The notes under the pieces were generated by a model. It saw only the letters and a list, made by a program, of their open reading frames with translations, did not search any database and was not told where the DNA came from. A program made the translations under genes and the position numbers. From Bactericera cockerelli (Eukaryota > Arthropoda > Insecta > Hemiptera > Triozidae), in NCBI GenBank assembly GCA_024516035.1, contig CM044963.1:21888176-21952175 (forward strand): a DNA stretch of 64,000 nucleotides, in the 5' to 3' direction. Position 1 is the stretch's first letter. The number at the start of each line of letters is the position of its first letter. Of the stretch, positions 11,153-22,494 are shown piece by piece.

Positions 11153-11986
11153 ATGCCGTCTTCAGTCCCGAACCAGTTACCTGAGAATTCCGGTGCTTCT
11201 ACTAGTGTACCTATTGACAAGTACATTAGTCAGTTAGAGAAACGTGTGACTGAACAGGAGCAACTGATAAGTCTGCTGAACAAGAGAATAGCCGAGCTGA
11301 CGTCATCTGGGTCGAACCTGGGATCTGAGGCTGGGTGTTCTCGAGTTGGTGCGGAGGACCGCGGCGACTCAAATGGCAAGGATCGTGGTGTTTCCTTTGT
11401 TGGATCCCGGAAATCTGACGTCGTGACAACGGTTCCATACACAAAGTACACACCTTACTTTGTGTCTAGACTAAATCCTGATGTGTCCGCGGAAGCTTTG
11501 GCCAAGGATCTGATGTCTAATGTTCCTGACCTGTCTTCTGTCAAGTGTTCAAAGATGAAGTCACGCCATTCATCCTACTCATCATTTCACTTGGTCATTC
11601 AGGCGGATCAATGTCACCTGGTCGCGTCTGGGGGTGCCTGGCCTGAAGGTTCCTTTGTGAAGATTTTTAGTGGTCGGTTGCTGCCTCAGTATGTTGTGGA
11701 GACATATGACAGCAGCGGCCCACCTCATAAATCATTCAGTAAGGGTCCGGCCAAGAAAACGGGAGACCAATCTGGGAAAGCTCCATTGAAGAAGCCATCT
11801 GTTACTAAGAGCGCTGTGAAGCATTCGGACTCGGCTGGACCTTCTTCCCTAAACACCTCTGGGAGTGGGTCCACGGATACTCAGGAGCCGGTAGCGGTTC
11901 TTGCGGCTAAGTTTGATGCCAGTAGTTCGGCTTCAAAAAACTCCGAGCGAAAAGTTCTTCCGCCTCGAAAAGCGAAGAACGTTTAA
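11153..11986 (+). CDS. LINE-2w ORF1: coiled-coil / RNA-binding-type protein
   Basis: I take the ATG at 11153 as the start (MPSSVPNQLP); the open frame extends further upstream without a preferable ATG. About 277 residues. A short coiled coil (YISQLEKRVTEQEQLISLL) is followed by an RRM-like domain often seen in arthropod LINE ORF1 proteins (PYFVSRLNPDVSAEALAKDL, SSYSSFHLVI, WPEGSFVKIFSGRL). The tail is low-complexity, rich in Lys, Ser and Pro. Its last codons overlap the ORF2 frame, and a slippery heptamer lies 15 codons before the stop. It probably packages element RNA. Confidence 0.85.
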   Translation: MPSSVPNQLPENSGASTSVPIDKYISQLEKRVTEQEQLISLLNKRIAELTSSGSNLGSEAGCSRVGAEDRGDSNGKDRGVSFVGSRKSDVVTTVPYTKYTPYFVSRLNPDVSAEALAKDLMSNVPDLSSVKCSKMKSRHSSYSSFHLVIQADQCHLVASGGAWPEGSFVKIFSGRLLPQYVVETYDSSGPPHKSFSKGPAKKTGDQSGKAPLKKPSVTKSAVKHSDSAGPSSLNTSGSGSTDTQEPVAVLAAKFDASSSASKNSERKVLPPRKAKNV

Positions 11987-14727
11987 CTTCACTAACATGC
12001 TATTATCATAACGCCGGCGGTATCAAATCCAAGTTGAATAATTTAAGACAAATTGTTAATGTTTCTATTTATGATTTTATTTTTCTTGACGAAACTTGGT
12101 TAAATGATGATATATCTGAAAGTGAAGCTAAATTTCAAAACTACGAGGTTTACCGTTGTGACAGAGATCTGTCACGGTGGGGTTTTGGCTCGGGTGGGGG
12201 TACGTTAATAGCAGTAAATAGTAGGTTTAAATCCCATAGGATCACTGTTAGTCCGCCTTCTTTTCCTTATGAACATGTTTTTGTTTTTGTTCAGGTTGGT
12301 GCTACTAGCTTACTATTGTGCTGCGTCTACCTTCCACCATGTACCGTTCAGGAGGCCTATGTTGAGCACTGTACCGTTGTCGAGGATCTTTGCTGCAGAT
12401 TTCCTGAGTCCAAGGTTATTGTTGTGGGTGATTACAATTTGAGAAATGCAATATGGAGTATCGATGAGGATTCGTCTATGGTTGTAGACTGTCCTCTCTC
12501 GTCATCAGCTGTTCATGTGTGTGAGTCGTTCAACAGTGTTTCACTCTACCAGGTTAATACCCTTCCTAATAACCATGGGGTCTTCCTTGATCTCTTGTTT
12601 ACGAATGACGTTAGCGTAACTACAAGCCCCTGTGTAGATCCATTACTGTCGGATAACTTTCACCATAATTCTTTCTCATTTGAAATCCCCGTTCCTCATG
12701 GGTGTGAGCTTCTTTCAAGAGATAGTACTGTCTATGATTATGCCAAATGTGACTTGGTTGGTTTGAATCGATATTTAAAAAATGTTGATTGGTCTTTTCT
12801 TTCCCTGTATACTGATGTCCAAATTGTTACTGAAACTTTTTACGACATTCTGTTAACAGGCATATCATCAACCACACCACGGAAACGCGTGTTTCATTCA
12901 AGTTTTCCCGTCTGGTTTTCGAAAGAACTTAGACAGGCTATCTTCGAGAAGAAAAAAGCTCATGTGGTTTACAAAAAATCTGGACTGCAGTCAGACTATA
13001 TCTGTTTTTCAAGGTTACGTTCCCGATGTAATTATCTTAACAAACATTGTTATGATGATTACTTGAAAAAGTCTGACGAAAGTTTGAAATCCAACCCTCG
13101 GTCTTTTTGGAAGTTTGTAAATGTCACTCGGAAAATTGATGGATTTCCCAAAAATATGTATTTGAATGACGTAGCTAGTAGCAATGGTGACGAGTCTGCC
13201 AATTTATTCAGCACATCTTTCTCGACTGCGTATGTGTCTTCTAACCGTCCTATTCCAGTTTATCCTCTGCTGAATAGTATTGACTTTGATGTTTTTTCGT
13301 TGTCTTCTTTTGAGATTTTCAAAGCACTTTCGGCACTTACAGAGAAATATTCTTCTGGTCCAGACGGCGTTCCTCCTTATATTCTAAAGAAATGTGCATC
13401 TTCTTTGGCTACTCCTTTATCGTTCTTGTTCAATTTATCTATGTTTTCAGGAGTATATTCAACCTTGTGGAAATCTAGTTATGTCTTTCCTATTCATAAA
13501 AGCGGGGATCGTTCCAATATATCGAATTACCGAGGTGTCTGCATACAATCTTCTATACCTAAAGTCCTTGATAAATTGGTTTCATCAAAACTGTCATTTG
13601 CCTGTAAGCAGTTTATATCTGATCATCAACATGGGTTTATGGCCAAGAGGTCGACAGTTACCAATCTTTTGTGTTTCCAGAATGACATTTTGAGTTCTCT
13701 TCAGTGTGGCAATGAGGTCCATGCCATCTATACTGACGTTGCAAAGGCCTTTGACCGAGTAAATACCAAATATCTTATTGCCAAATTAAGATCCTATGGC
13801 ATAGGCGAGACCTTTCTTCGTTGGTTGGACAGCTCCTTCACCGACCGTTCTCAAATTGTAAAAATTGGTGACAGTGTTTCAGGTTCATTTCTTGTGTCAT
13901 CTGGAGTTGGTCAAGGTAGCCATTCCGGTCCGCTTTTGTTCAGTCTTTTCTTCAATGATCTCTCTAATGTCATTAAATATTCTTCTTTCCAAATGTTTGC
14001 AGATGATGTGAAGATTTACAAAGCTATAGCTAGCGAGGATGATTGCATTCTCTTGCAGAAGGATTTAACATCATTCAGCCAATGGCTAAAACTCAATGGT
14101 TTGCAACTTACCTTGAGTAAGTGTGCTCATATGTCCTTCTCTAGATGCAGGGAGCCCAGTAGCTTTACATACTGTATTGATTCACAACCTCTCAAACATG
14201 TCGAACAAATCAAAGATCTGGGTGTCAGTCTTGATCCGACCTTATCGTTTTCTACCCATATCGCCAATCTCTCAATGCGATGCCATCGAATCCTCGGTTA
14301 CATTTTTAGAACATCAAAAGGCTTGTCTTCTTCTTCATTTAGACTTCTTTATTTCTCTCTGGTTCGATCCTTACTAGAATATGCCTGCGTTGTATGGTGT
14401 CCTTATTACAACGTGCATGAGCTGTTATTAGACAGGGTTCAGAGAAGGTTCCTGTATTATCTTAATATCCGTTTTCCTAATCACCAGATCGATATTGAAT
14501 GTCTCAAGGATCGCCGTCTTCAAGCTGATCTAAACTTCTTTCGCAAGCTGTTATCTGGCGAGGTGGACTGCAGTGATCTTTTGAGTGGGGTTTCGTTGGA
14601 CTGCCATCGTAGACTTAGGCGTGCTCATACTTTTCACATGAAAACATGCTCTACCAACTACACACACTTTTCTCCTCTAAACAGGATGATGCGCCTGGCA
14701 AATGATACTACTGAGTTTGACTTCTGA
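11926..14727 (+). CDS. LINE-2w ORF2: endonuclease-reverse transcriptase
   Basis: The frame is open from 11926 and overlaps ORF1 by 61 bases. The endonuclease begins at once (CYYHNAGGIKSKLNNL, LDETWL, GSGGGTLIAVN, VVGDYNLRNAIW). The first ATG of this frame lies well inside the endonuclease, so an independent start cannot make a full enzyme, and translation by -1 frameshift is likely. The reverse transcriptase carries SSGPDGVPPYILKKC, ISNYRGVCIQSSIPKVLDKL, QHGFMAKRST, YTDVAKAFDRVNTKYL, VGQGSHSGPLLFSLFFNDL and catalytic FADDVKIY. The C-terminal part ends FSPLNRMMRLANDTTEFDF. No internal stops. Confidence 0.9.
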   Translation, partial: FGFKKLRAKSSSASKSEERLTSLTCYYHNAGGIKSKLNNLRQIVNVSIYDFIFLDETWLNDDISESEAKFQNYEVYRCDRDLSRWGFGSGGGTLIAVNSRFKSHRITVSPPSFPYEHVFVFVQVGATSLLLCCVYLPPCTVQEAYVEHCTVVEDLCCRFPESKVIVVGDYNLRNAIWSIDEDSSMVVDCPLSSSAVHVCESFNSVSLYQVNTLPNNHGVFLDLLFTNDVSVTTSPCVDPLLSDNFHHNSFSFEIPVPHGCELLSRDSTVYDYAKCDLVGLNRYLKNVDWSFLSLYTDVQIVTETFYDILLTGISSTTPRKRVFHSSFPVWFSKELRQAIFEKKKAHVVYKKSGLQSDYICFSRLRSRCNYLNKHCYDDYLKKSDESLKSNPRSFWKFVNVTRKIDGFPKNMYLNDVASSNGDESANLFSTSFSTAYVSSNRPIPVYPLLNSIDFDVFSLSSFEIFKALSALTEKYSSGPDGVPPYILKKCASSLATPLSFLFNLSMFSGVYSTLWKSSYVFPIHKSGDRSNISNYRGVCIQSSIPKVLDKLVSSKLSFACKQFISDHQHGFMAKRSTVTNLLCFQNDILSSLQCGNEVHAIYTDVAKAFDRVNTKYLIAKLRSYGIGETFLRWLDSSFTDRSQIVKIGDSVSGSFLVSSGVGQGSHSGPLLFSLFFNDLSNVIKYSSFQMFADDVKIYKAIASEDDCILLQKDLTSFSQWLKLNGLQLTLSKCAHMSFSRCREPSSFTYCIDSQPLKHVEQIKDLGVSLDPTLSFSTHIANLSMRCHRILGYIFRTSKGLSSSSFRLLYFSLVRSLLEYACVVWCPYYNVHELLLDRVQRRFLYYLNIRFPNHQIDIECLKDRRLQADLNFFRKLLSGEVDCSDLLSGVSLDCHRRLRRAHTFHMKTCSTNYTHFSPLNRMMRLANDTTEFDF
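11935..11984 (+). promoter_or_regulatory. Predicted -1 ribosomal frameshift signal between ORF1 and ORF2
   Basis: A AAA AAC lies at 11935-11941 in exactly the ORF1 codon phase needed (tcA AAA AAC). Eight nucleotides later an imperfect hairpin can form: AAA-A-GTTCTTC (11950-11960) pairs with GAAGAAC-G-TTT (11974-11984), i.e. seven perfect pairs plus three A-T pairs across one mismatch. A -1 shift enters the ORF2 frame, which is open from 11926. Heptamer, phase, spacing and structure all fit the known rule for -1 frameshifting. Function is inferred. Confidence 0.72.
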
Positions 14728-15056
14728 CACGATCTTATAATTATAGGATTATAATATGTATTTATTTTTATTTTTGTTTTGTTTTATTTTATTTATTATT
14801 TTGTTTATTTTTTTATTTTGACAGTTTTTTTTTGACATGTTGTGGTTATTTCACAATTTTCTATTTATTGTACTTTCTAGTATATTTTATGGACTTTAGT
14901 TTACCCTTGTGATGTATTTGTGATTTATTATTAGTATTTTTGTAACCTTTGTTTATTTTTATCCTTTTATTATTAATATTATTTGTGTATTTGTGTAAAT
15001 AGAGCTCGGCTCGTTAATATACACCCGTTCTGCGGGCATTTATCATTTATCATTTT

Positions 15057-15545
15057 CATCCTCTTCTATCTAATATTCTTTTGAATCTCAACTACACGTC
15101 TCTACTTTATCTTTCCCTTTTTTCCTCATTATTCTCATTCCTCTCTCTCTTTCTCTCTCTCCCCAATTTCTTCCTCTCGCTCTCTTTTCCACTTCTCTGT
15201 ATATTTTCTTTTCTTTTCTTTTCCTCCATTTTTTCCCTTCTGTTTCTCTTCATCCTCTTCTATCTAATATTCTTTTGAATCTCAACTACACGTCTCTACT
15301 TTATCTTTCCCTTTTTTCCTCATTATTCTCATTCCTCTCTCTCTTTCTCTCTCTCCCCAATTTCTTCCTCTCGCTCTCTTTTCCACTTCTCTGTATATTT
15401 TCTTTTCTTTTCTTTTCCTCCATTTTTTTCCTTCTGTTTCTTTTCATCCTCTTCTATCTAATATTCTTTTGAATCTCAACTACACGTCTCTACTTTATCT
15501 TTCCCTTTTTTCCTCATTATTCTCATTCTTCTCTCTCTATCTCTC
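15057..15545. repeat. TC-rich tandem repeat, 194-bp period, ~2.5 copies
   Basis: Copies start at about 15057, 15251 and 15444 (each CATCCTCTTCTATCTAATAT...). The two complete copies are nearly identical, which shows as twin open frames 194 bases apart. The same unit ends at 10766 on the other side of LINE-2w. Confidence 0.9.
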
Positions 15546-15673
15546 TCTCTCTCTCTCTTTCTCGTGTTTGACATCGTTTAGCTCTTAGCTTAGGGGAATT
15601 ATGTAGTAAAAAAAAATAATAAAATAAAACAATTTATAATATTATCAATCAAATATTATCAATCAAATATTAT

Positions 15674-15746
<73 letters not shown>

Positions 15747-17065
15747 TCTCTCTCGTGTTTGACATCGTTTCTGCACTTTGAAAGTTCATCTTGGCCTGGA
15801 ATTACTATCTCGCACTTCTTCACGTCCCAAGGGAGGAGGAAAAAATTGCGAAAACTTTGAAGAAGTAATCAAATAACAGTAGAGTTAGGGGAATGAACGA
15901 GAAATTGAAAAAGAAGATGACTAGAAGGGAGAGAGAGAGAGAGAGAGAAAGAAAAAGAGAAAGAGGAATAGAGGAGAAAGAGAGAGAGTAAGAGAGAAAG
16001 TACGAGGGAGAGAGAGGAAGAGAGAGAGAGGAAGAGAAAGAGAGGAAGAGAAAGAGGGAGAGAGAGAGAGAGAGAAAGAAAGAAAGAGAGAGAGAAAGAG
16101 AGGAAAAGTGGTACAATAGTTACACAAAAAAATGAAAAATATGAATGAAGAAAATTTTGACAAAATAAAAATCTCCTGAGCTTTTCTAAAGTTCTGAGCG
16201 AGAAACAGATTATTGGAGAAAGAGTGGGAGAGAGATAGGATGAGCTTAGCCCAGGGATCATACATTTACTGACGGCTTTCTCTCTGACAGTTCATGAGTT
16301 TTCTGAAGCCTTCAAAAATAATGAAAAAGTTCACTACACAAAAAACATGAGCGAAACAAAAAAATCTGTTGAAATGAGAAGAAGTAAAACTAACAAAACA
16401 CGGTAAAAAAACCATTAAACAAACTGAATAGCCAGCTTTAACAACTTTCTAATGGAACAAAAGTTTTGGACAGGCGTCGAAACAGACGAAGATGACACAA
16501 AAAGAGAGAGAAAGAGAGAGAGAGAGAAAAAAAAAGATTTAGAGAGAAAATATTGTGTTTAGGAGAATAATAAAAAGAGAGAAAATTACAGATATAGAAT
16601 AGGGTGCCTATGAAAATAGAGATAGAAAGAAAATGTGTAGAAAAAGAAAATGATCAAATAAAGAGAGATAGAGCGAGACATACAAAGAGAAATCAGAGAG
16701 AGAGAGAGAGATAGAGAGAAATAGGAGAGAGAGAGAGTTGGAAAAATGTACAGGGAAATGACATTTTGCATAAATTACAAGGATACAATGTGCTGTACAA
16801 GTCGATTTCGCAGAATTTGATAGAGAGAATATTACAAGATTATAATTATGTAGAGTAGGTAGAGAGAGAGAGAGAGTAAGAGAGAGAGAGAGGAAGAAAA
16901 AATGTACAGGGAAATGACATTCTGTACTATTTCAAGGATACAATGTTCTGTACAAGTTGATTTCTCAGAATTTGACAGAGAGAATATTACAGGAATATAA
17001 TTATGTAGAGTAGGTAAAGAGAGAAAGAAAGAGAGAAAGAAGAGAGAGAGAGAAAAAGAGAGAGA

Positions 17066-17096
<31 letters not shown>

Positions 17097-17140
17097 AACA
17101 GAGAGAGAGAGAGAAACAGAGAGAGAGAGAAAGAGAGAAA
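15546..17140. repeat. CT then GA microsatellite cluster
   Basis: (CT)n runs at about 15675-15755, then plus-strand purine tracts at 15920-16110, 16500-16730 and 16860-17140. A ~125-bp piece is duplicated: AAAATGTACAGGGAAATGAC occurs near 16742 and 16899, each followed by CAAGGATACAATG. The tandem open frames on both strands are low-complexity artefacts. Confidence 0.85.
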
Positions 17141-17141
17141 T

Positions 17142-17308
17142 GAATTCAATTTGACATTTATTTGATTTAAAGATTTTTACAATAAAAAGAATCTCCTAAG
17201 CTAAGCCTAACTTTTGATGGAGATTTGCTCTCATGAACTAAATATCGCTTTCTAGCTTAAAGTTAAATTTATGTAATATTATTGTGAGAATACATAAAAA
17301 TACATAAT
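17142..17308 (-). mobile_element. 5'-truncated LINE-1w-family 3' end inside a GA tract
   Basis: It reads, on the plus strand, ATGAATTCAATTTGACATTT then GAATCTCCTAAGCTAAGCC and GATGGAGATTTGCTCTC. This matches the copy at 19145 and, less closely, the LINE-1w 3' UTR (2970-3065). GA repeats lie directly on both sides, so it appears inserted into the microsatellite. Confidence 0.75.
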
Positions 17309-17309
17309 A

Positions 17310-17341
17310 AGAGAGAGAGAGAGGAGAGAGAGTGAGAGAGA

Positions 17342-17389
<48 letters not shown>

Positions 17390-17400
17390 AAAGAAAGGAG
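17310..17400. repeat. (GA)n microsatellite
   Basis: Purine tract continuing the one that ends at 17140, on the far side of the retrotransposon fragment. Confidence 0.85.
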
Positions 17401-17484
17401 GAAGGGTTATCCTTTTATTTCATGTCAAGACATAAAATTTATCGTTTTTCTGTAATAACTTCTTGATACCATGTTGATCCAACC

Positions 17485-17560
17485 TCACTAGCTTGATGAA
17501 TAAAGCGGCAGACTCGTAACCTGGAGGCCGGTGGATCGAGTCCCAATTTCGGGAGAGAAT
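17485..17560 (+). repeat. tRNA-like SINE family 2 fragment
   Basis: Contains GCTTGATGAATAAAGCGGC, GACTCGTAACCTGGAGGCCG and GGTGGATCGAGTCCC, which matches the head of the better copies at 24690, 31618 and 57083. The B-box-like GGATCGAGTCC is degenerate. Confidence 0.6.
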
Positions 17561-18710
17561 TCAATTAGATTGAATTGATTTATATGATGGTTCTTTTTAT
17601 TTGTGCAATAATAATAATAACAACCTCCAGAAAATTGTAAAATAATAGTTCAAATAAATAAAATCAATCAATCAATAATAATATTTCTTAATATTATTCC
17701 TAAGCGTATTTTTTTAAAAGTTAAAATCATATAAATATATATTTAACGACCGCACACCCAATGATGTGTTGCCTGTAGGCACGGTATACTCAACACAATC
17801 TTTTTTTTAACATAGTTTGAGGGTGTTGCTTTAGACAGTTGTTTTTTTTATAATCTTACTACTTTTTAGTTTGAATTATAGAGGTGGTGACGAATTATTT
17901 GAATTCGTACTTCTGAGGAGATTGAAAAGTGAAATTTTAGATCCATAGTAGGAGATTAGAAAAAATTTCTGCTTCGTCGGGATTCAATCCTGCGGAGTCA
18001 GGGTGACTGAACCACCCGGTATGCAACTCTTTGAAACTCTCCCAGTAGGGAGTAACCTCATTCCTGAAACTTTGCAACACTTTTTGATATGCAGATTTCA
18101 AACTTTGCACATTCTATTTCTTTCTGAGCTCTTTTTTTTCTGTCTCATATCTCTGTTTCTTTCCCCCTTATCTGTCATCCCTCATTTTATCTCTCTCGTT
18201 TTTATATATCTTTCTTTGAGATCTACTCTTCCTAGTTCCATTTTCTTTTTCTCTCTCAGGTATTTCACATACGTCACCATATTTTGCTATCCCTTCTATT
18301 TCTTTCTCTCATATTCTGTCCCTTTTCGAATACAGTGCTTATCTTCTGCCACCTTGTCTTCTCTTTCTCTCTCTCTCTCTCTCTCACTCTATCTCTCTCT
18401 TTCTCTTCCTCTCTCATCTCTTCTACAATATTATATTTTCTTATTACAAGAAGAAAGAGAGAGATGGAAATCTCTCTCTATCTTCTTGTAAAATAATAAA
18501 TTCAAACTACGAGCGTAACTTATTATTACATTTTTTGCAAAAGAGCGGAAATCATAAAACTTTTCTCTGCTACATCTTTCAGAAATTATAGATTTATTTT
18601 TATTTATTTTCTCTCAATACAAAGTTTTTCGCTCGCATTCTCTGAAACTTTAGTATCATCATCATCATCTTTTAATTATTATTATTTCTCGGATAATTCA
18701 TCTGTCTTTA
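17561..18710. other. Gene-free AT- and CT-rich spacer
   Basis: No gene seen. CT-rich low complexity at about 18110-18425 makes spurious Ser/Leu/Phe open frames on the plus strand. Confidence 0.5.
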
Positions 18711-18712
18711 TG

Positions 18713-18850
18713 TAAAACTAGCGGGCTGTCGCCCGCTTTGCGGGCCGAGGCATGGCCGTGAAAGAAAAAAATCCTTTTTCGCCAATGGCAGGTGTTGTAG
18801 TGGGAATTTCGAAGAAAATCCCGTCTTATTGCGTCTAATATTAGAAATTT
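18713..18850 (+). repeat. Dispersed repeat with GCGGGCTGTCGCCCGC head
   Basis: Shares ACTAGCGGGCTGTCGCCCGC, TTTGCGGGCCGAGGCATGG and CGCCAATGGCAGGTGTTGTA with 32947-33080. The GCGGG...CCCGC core can fold back on itself. This looks like the end of an interspersed element of unknown class. Confidence 0.75.
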
Positions 18851-18899
18851 CTCGGAAGTAAAATGAAAAGAAAATTAATGATAGACAGATGAAATTATT

Positions 18900-19140
18900 A
18901 AGAGAGATAGAGAGAGAGAGACTAATAAGAGGTTTAGAGAGAGAAAAAGAGAGAGTGAGAGAGTAATGAAGAAAGAGAGAGAGAGGGAGAGAGAGAATGA
19001 GAGACAGAGTCAGAGTAATGAATAAGAGATTTAGAGACAAAAAAGAGAGGGACAGATATAGAGAGCCCAAATAACAATTTGGCAATTAATCCGCTTAATT
19101 TCGGTCGTGACTGAATGGAAGCAAGAGAGAAAGAGATAGA
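18900..19140. repeat. (GA)n-rich tract
   Basis: Interrupted purine-rich GA runs, ending directly at the LINE-1w-family fragment at 19145. Confidence 0.8.
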
Positions 19141-19144
19141 GAGA

Positions 19145-19310
19145 GAATTGAATTGAATTGAATAATACATTTATTTGGTTAAAGATTTTTACAATAAAAG
19201 GAATCTCCTAAGCTAATTCTAACTTTTGATGGAGATTTGCTCTCAGCCCTAAATATCGCTATCTAGCTTATTGATAATGTAAATTTATTGTGAGAATACA
19301 AAATAATATT
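19145..19310 (-). mobile_element. LINE-1w-family 3' fragment abutting GA repeat
   Basis: The 3' tail is (AATTG)n at 19146-19162 on the plus strand (TTCAA units on the minus), followed by GGAATCTCCTAAGCTAATTC and GATGGAGATTTGCTCTC. It closely resembles 17142-17308. GA repeats flank only the 3' side; the other side is ordinary sequence. Confidence 0.75.
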
Positions 19311-19439
19311 TTATTGTAGCGACCGAGTGACACTCTAGTTAAGCAAACTTTTATATGATAGAAGGCTATAATGTACCGAACTATGTTTAGGTGACATTTT
19401 AATCAGCTAGTACTAGATAAGGTAGCTAAATAGATACGT

Positions 19440-20435
19440 AATATTATTTACAGATACAGTAAAAATATAAATAAATAGGGAAGAGAGAAAGAAGAGAGAG
19501 AAGAGAGAGAAAGGAGAGAGAGAAAGAGAGAGATAAAGGGTGATATAGAGAAAAAAAATAGAGAGGAGGGGGTGGGTGGTTAGCAAAGAATAGAATAAGG
19601 GCGCGATTATGGCAGATTTTAAAACTTTTTAAATAGATGGTCTTATCAAGACAAGGATGTTTCATTTGCTTGAAACCTGGACCCAGCCTGAGTGCGGTCT
19701 GGAATAAGGGTTAGAACATCAGAAGGGTTAGAATTTCAATGGTCACTCATCTAAGTAATAAGATCGCTGGATGTTGCTTAACTTCAGTGGCTAATCTTAC
19801 TTTATCATTTGGGCCTAAATTGCTCGCAAACTCATCATTGATTCCACATCTCTGAAAACTTCTTCCTTCTCTCTTTTACGTTCATTTTATTATTAGCACT
19901 CTCTCTCTCTCTTTTTCCCTTTTTATCTTCTCTCTATCTCCCTCTTTTTCTCCCTCTCTCTCTCGTTCCTTTCACTTTTTCTTCATCTATCTCTTTTTTT
20001 CCTCCTTATTTCTCTCTCTTCTTCTTTCCCTCTTTCTCTTTTTATATAGCTCTCAATGTACACATCTCCCCTCTCTCTATCTCTGTCTCTCTCTTCTATC
20101 TCTCTCCTTCTCTCTTTCTCTTTCCCTCTCTCTCTTCTCTCTCTTCTTTCTCCTAATTAGATAACTACTGCACTGAATTTTCATATTTGTTCGTGACGAG
20201 ATTCAGCAATAAAGAGAGAGAGAGAGAGAAGATATAATTATTGTGTTATGTAATCAGAGATAAAAAGGGAGAGAGAGAAAGAGGGAAAGAAAGGGGAGCA
20301 AATAAATTGTGTTCTGTAGTGTGAGAAAGAGAGAGAAATAGAGAAAAAGAGGGAAAGAGAGAGAATTCCAGCATATACGTAATTAGTGAATAAGCGAAAA
20401 ATATGAGCTTAATTCCAGCAAAATAGCGCCACTAT

Positions 20436-20469
<34 letters not shown>

Positions 20470-20752
20470 AAGAGGCAGAGAGTGAGAGAGAGAAAGAAAA
20501 GGGGGTAGAAGAGAGTGACAGAGCTTTAACAAGAGTTTCAGTGTATTACAACACATAATAATAATTCAAATTTTGACATAACATTCCTATTTCTCCACTC
20601 AAATTCACCACTACTTTCTCTCTCTCTCTCAATATTATATTCTCTTATTACACAACTAAAATTGACACCTACCCCTCAGACCCCTCAGTATCTCTTTTTC
20701 TCCCTCCTTCTCACATACTCTATCACACTCTTACTTTCTCTGTTTGTCTCAC

Positions 20753-20784
<32 letters not shown>

Positions 20785-20818
20785 TTCATCTCTCTCTCTC
20801 TCTCTCTCTCTTCTCTCT

Positions 20819-20849
<31 letters not shown>

Positions 20850-21371
20850 CCCCCTTTAACCATTCTCTCCCCTTCCTCTATGATTTTCCCTCCTCCCTAT
20901 TATTTCTATTATCTATTAAACCTTCTTTTTCATAATGATTGAAATATTCACTAATCTCGTACCCTCTATCTCTCCCTCTTTTTCTCTCTCCCCTCCCCTT
21001 TATTATCTCTCACTCTCTCTCTCTCTCTCTCCTTCTCTCCCCTTCTGTCTCACGTACTGGAAAATTATACCCGAAATAACAATTTGCTAATAAGTCCGGC
21101 TTAATTTCAGACATGAGTAAATTTGAATGATAGAAGGATTTAGAGAGAGAGAATGAGAGAGCGAGAGGATGAGAGAGAGATAGAATGCGAATGAGAGATA
21201 GAGACAGAGAGAGAGAGAGAAAGAGAGAGAAAGAGAAAGAGGAAAGAGAGAAGAGAAGAGAAGAGAAAGAGAAAGAGAAAGAGAAGAAAGAGAAAGAGAA
21301 AGAGAGAGAGAAAGAGAAAGAGGAGAAAGAGAAAGAGAAAGAGAAAGAGAAAGAGGAAGAGAGGAAGAGAA

Positions 21372-21414
<43 letters not shown>

Positions 21415-21960
21415 GAAGAGAAAGAGAAAGAGAAAGAGAAAGAAAAGAGAAGAGAAGAAGGAAAGAGAAAGAGAAAGAGAAAGAGAAAGAGAAGAGAAAG
21501 AGAGAGAGAAAGAGAAAAAGAAGAGAAGAGAGGAAAGAGAAAGAGAAAGAGAAAGAGAAAAAGAAAGAGAAAGGAGAGAGAAAAGACAAAGAGGAAAGAG
21601 ATAGAGAGAGAGAAGAATGGCATGTGTGGACTGTCAAGAATAAAAACTGGAGAGAGATAAAGAGAAAATAAAGATTTAAATAAGAAGAGAGAGTGTGAAA
21701 ATGAGAGAAATGAAAAAAGAGAATGAGAAAGATGCGGTGTGAGGAGAGAGGAGGAGAGAGAAGAGATGGGGTTTGAGAGAGAGGAGATGGGGAGGGGTGA
21801 AAGAGATCGGAGATAGAAAGAGGAAGAGAAATATGAGAGGAGGGAGAGTAGAGATGGTAGAGGAGGCTAGATGGGATTGGAGGGGTGAGAGAGAAGGTTA
21901 GGATAGAGAGAAGAAAGATAGGAGGTGTAGGGAATATGTTAAAAACAACAAATTGGCTTT
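19440..21960. repeat. Alternating CT and GA microsatellites
   Basis: GA at 19480-19565, CT at 19890-20150, GA at 20213-20515, CT at 20615-20850 and 20970-21040, then a long plus-strand purine tract at 21130-21900. No gene is supported; the long Arg/Glu/Lys and Ser/Leu/Phe frames follow from the repeats. Confidence 0.85.
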
Positions 21961-22494
21961 TAATCAATTAGACGCCTCTAATTCGACAAAGTTGGAAAGG
22001 ATATCTAGCTGATAATTATCCTCGCTACCTGTCCAATGCTCCTCAATTAGGAACTGTACTATCTATTCAATTAGCTATTTCATTAATCGGTTTTGTAGAA
22101 TCAGGTTTGTATTTAATTAAATCAGGTGTATTTTGTTTCATATACGGTACCTCTCAGTCTGTCTGCTTATTTGTTTATTTATTTTCACTTTGTTTTACAA
22201 CACCATCATCAATAAATTATTAACAATAAAATAAAAACAAAAAACTATCATTATTTTTCATAACACTTTATTAGATATAAAAAGACATAATTATGTACAG
22301 TACAAATAGTCATTATAAAAATCAAAAACAAAAAAATTGTACACAAAAAAATACATAGAAATAATAGAACATTATTAATTTTATTTACATTTTTTTGTGT
22401 TCTACTTGAGTGACTAAACATTGTCTTTGAACTTGTGAATGTATAATCAACAATAATTATGTAATATCGAATTTCGTCTTATTTAATTACATTG

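Larger units (their letters stand above)
10767..15056 (+). mobile_element. LINE-2w: full-length two-ORF non-LTR retrotransposon, ~4.3 kb
   Basis: It consists of a 5' UTR of about 390 bp, ORF1 (11153-11986), overlapping ORF2 (open to 14727) and a 330-bp 3' UTR ending in short ATTTATC-type repeats. The same TC-rich 194-bp repeat flanks both sides, which sets the boundaries to within a few bases. Both ORFs are open and unbroken. A 5'-truncated relative is at 53207-53500. Motifs place it in the CR1/Jockey group of APE-type LINEs; I cannot assign the clade further. Confidence 0.88.

Noticed and set aside
21087..21967. Long frames of 139 to 275 codons on both strands
   Set aside because: Pure microsatellite translation; codon content is only that of the repeat.
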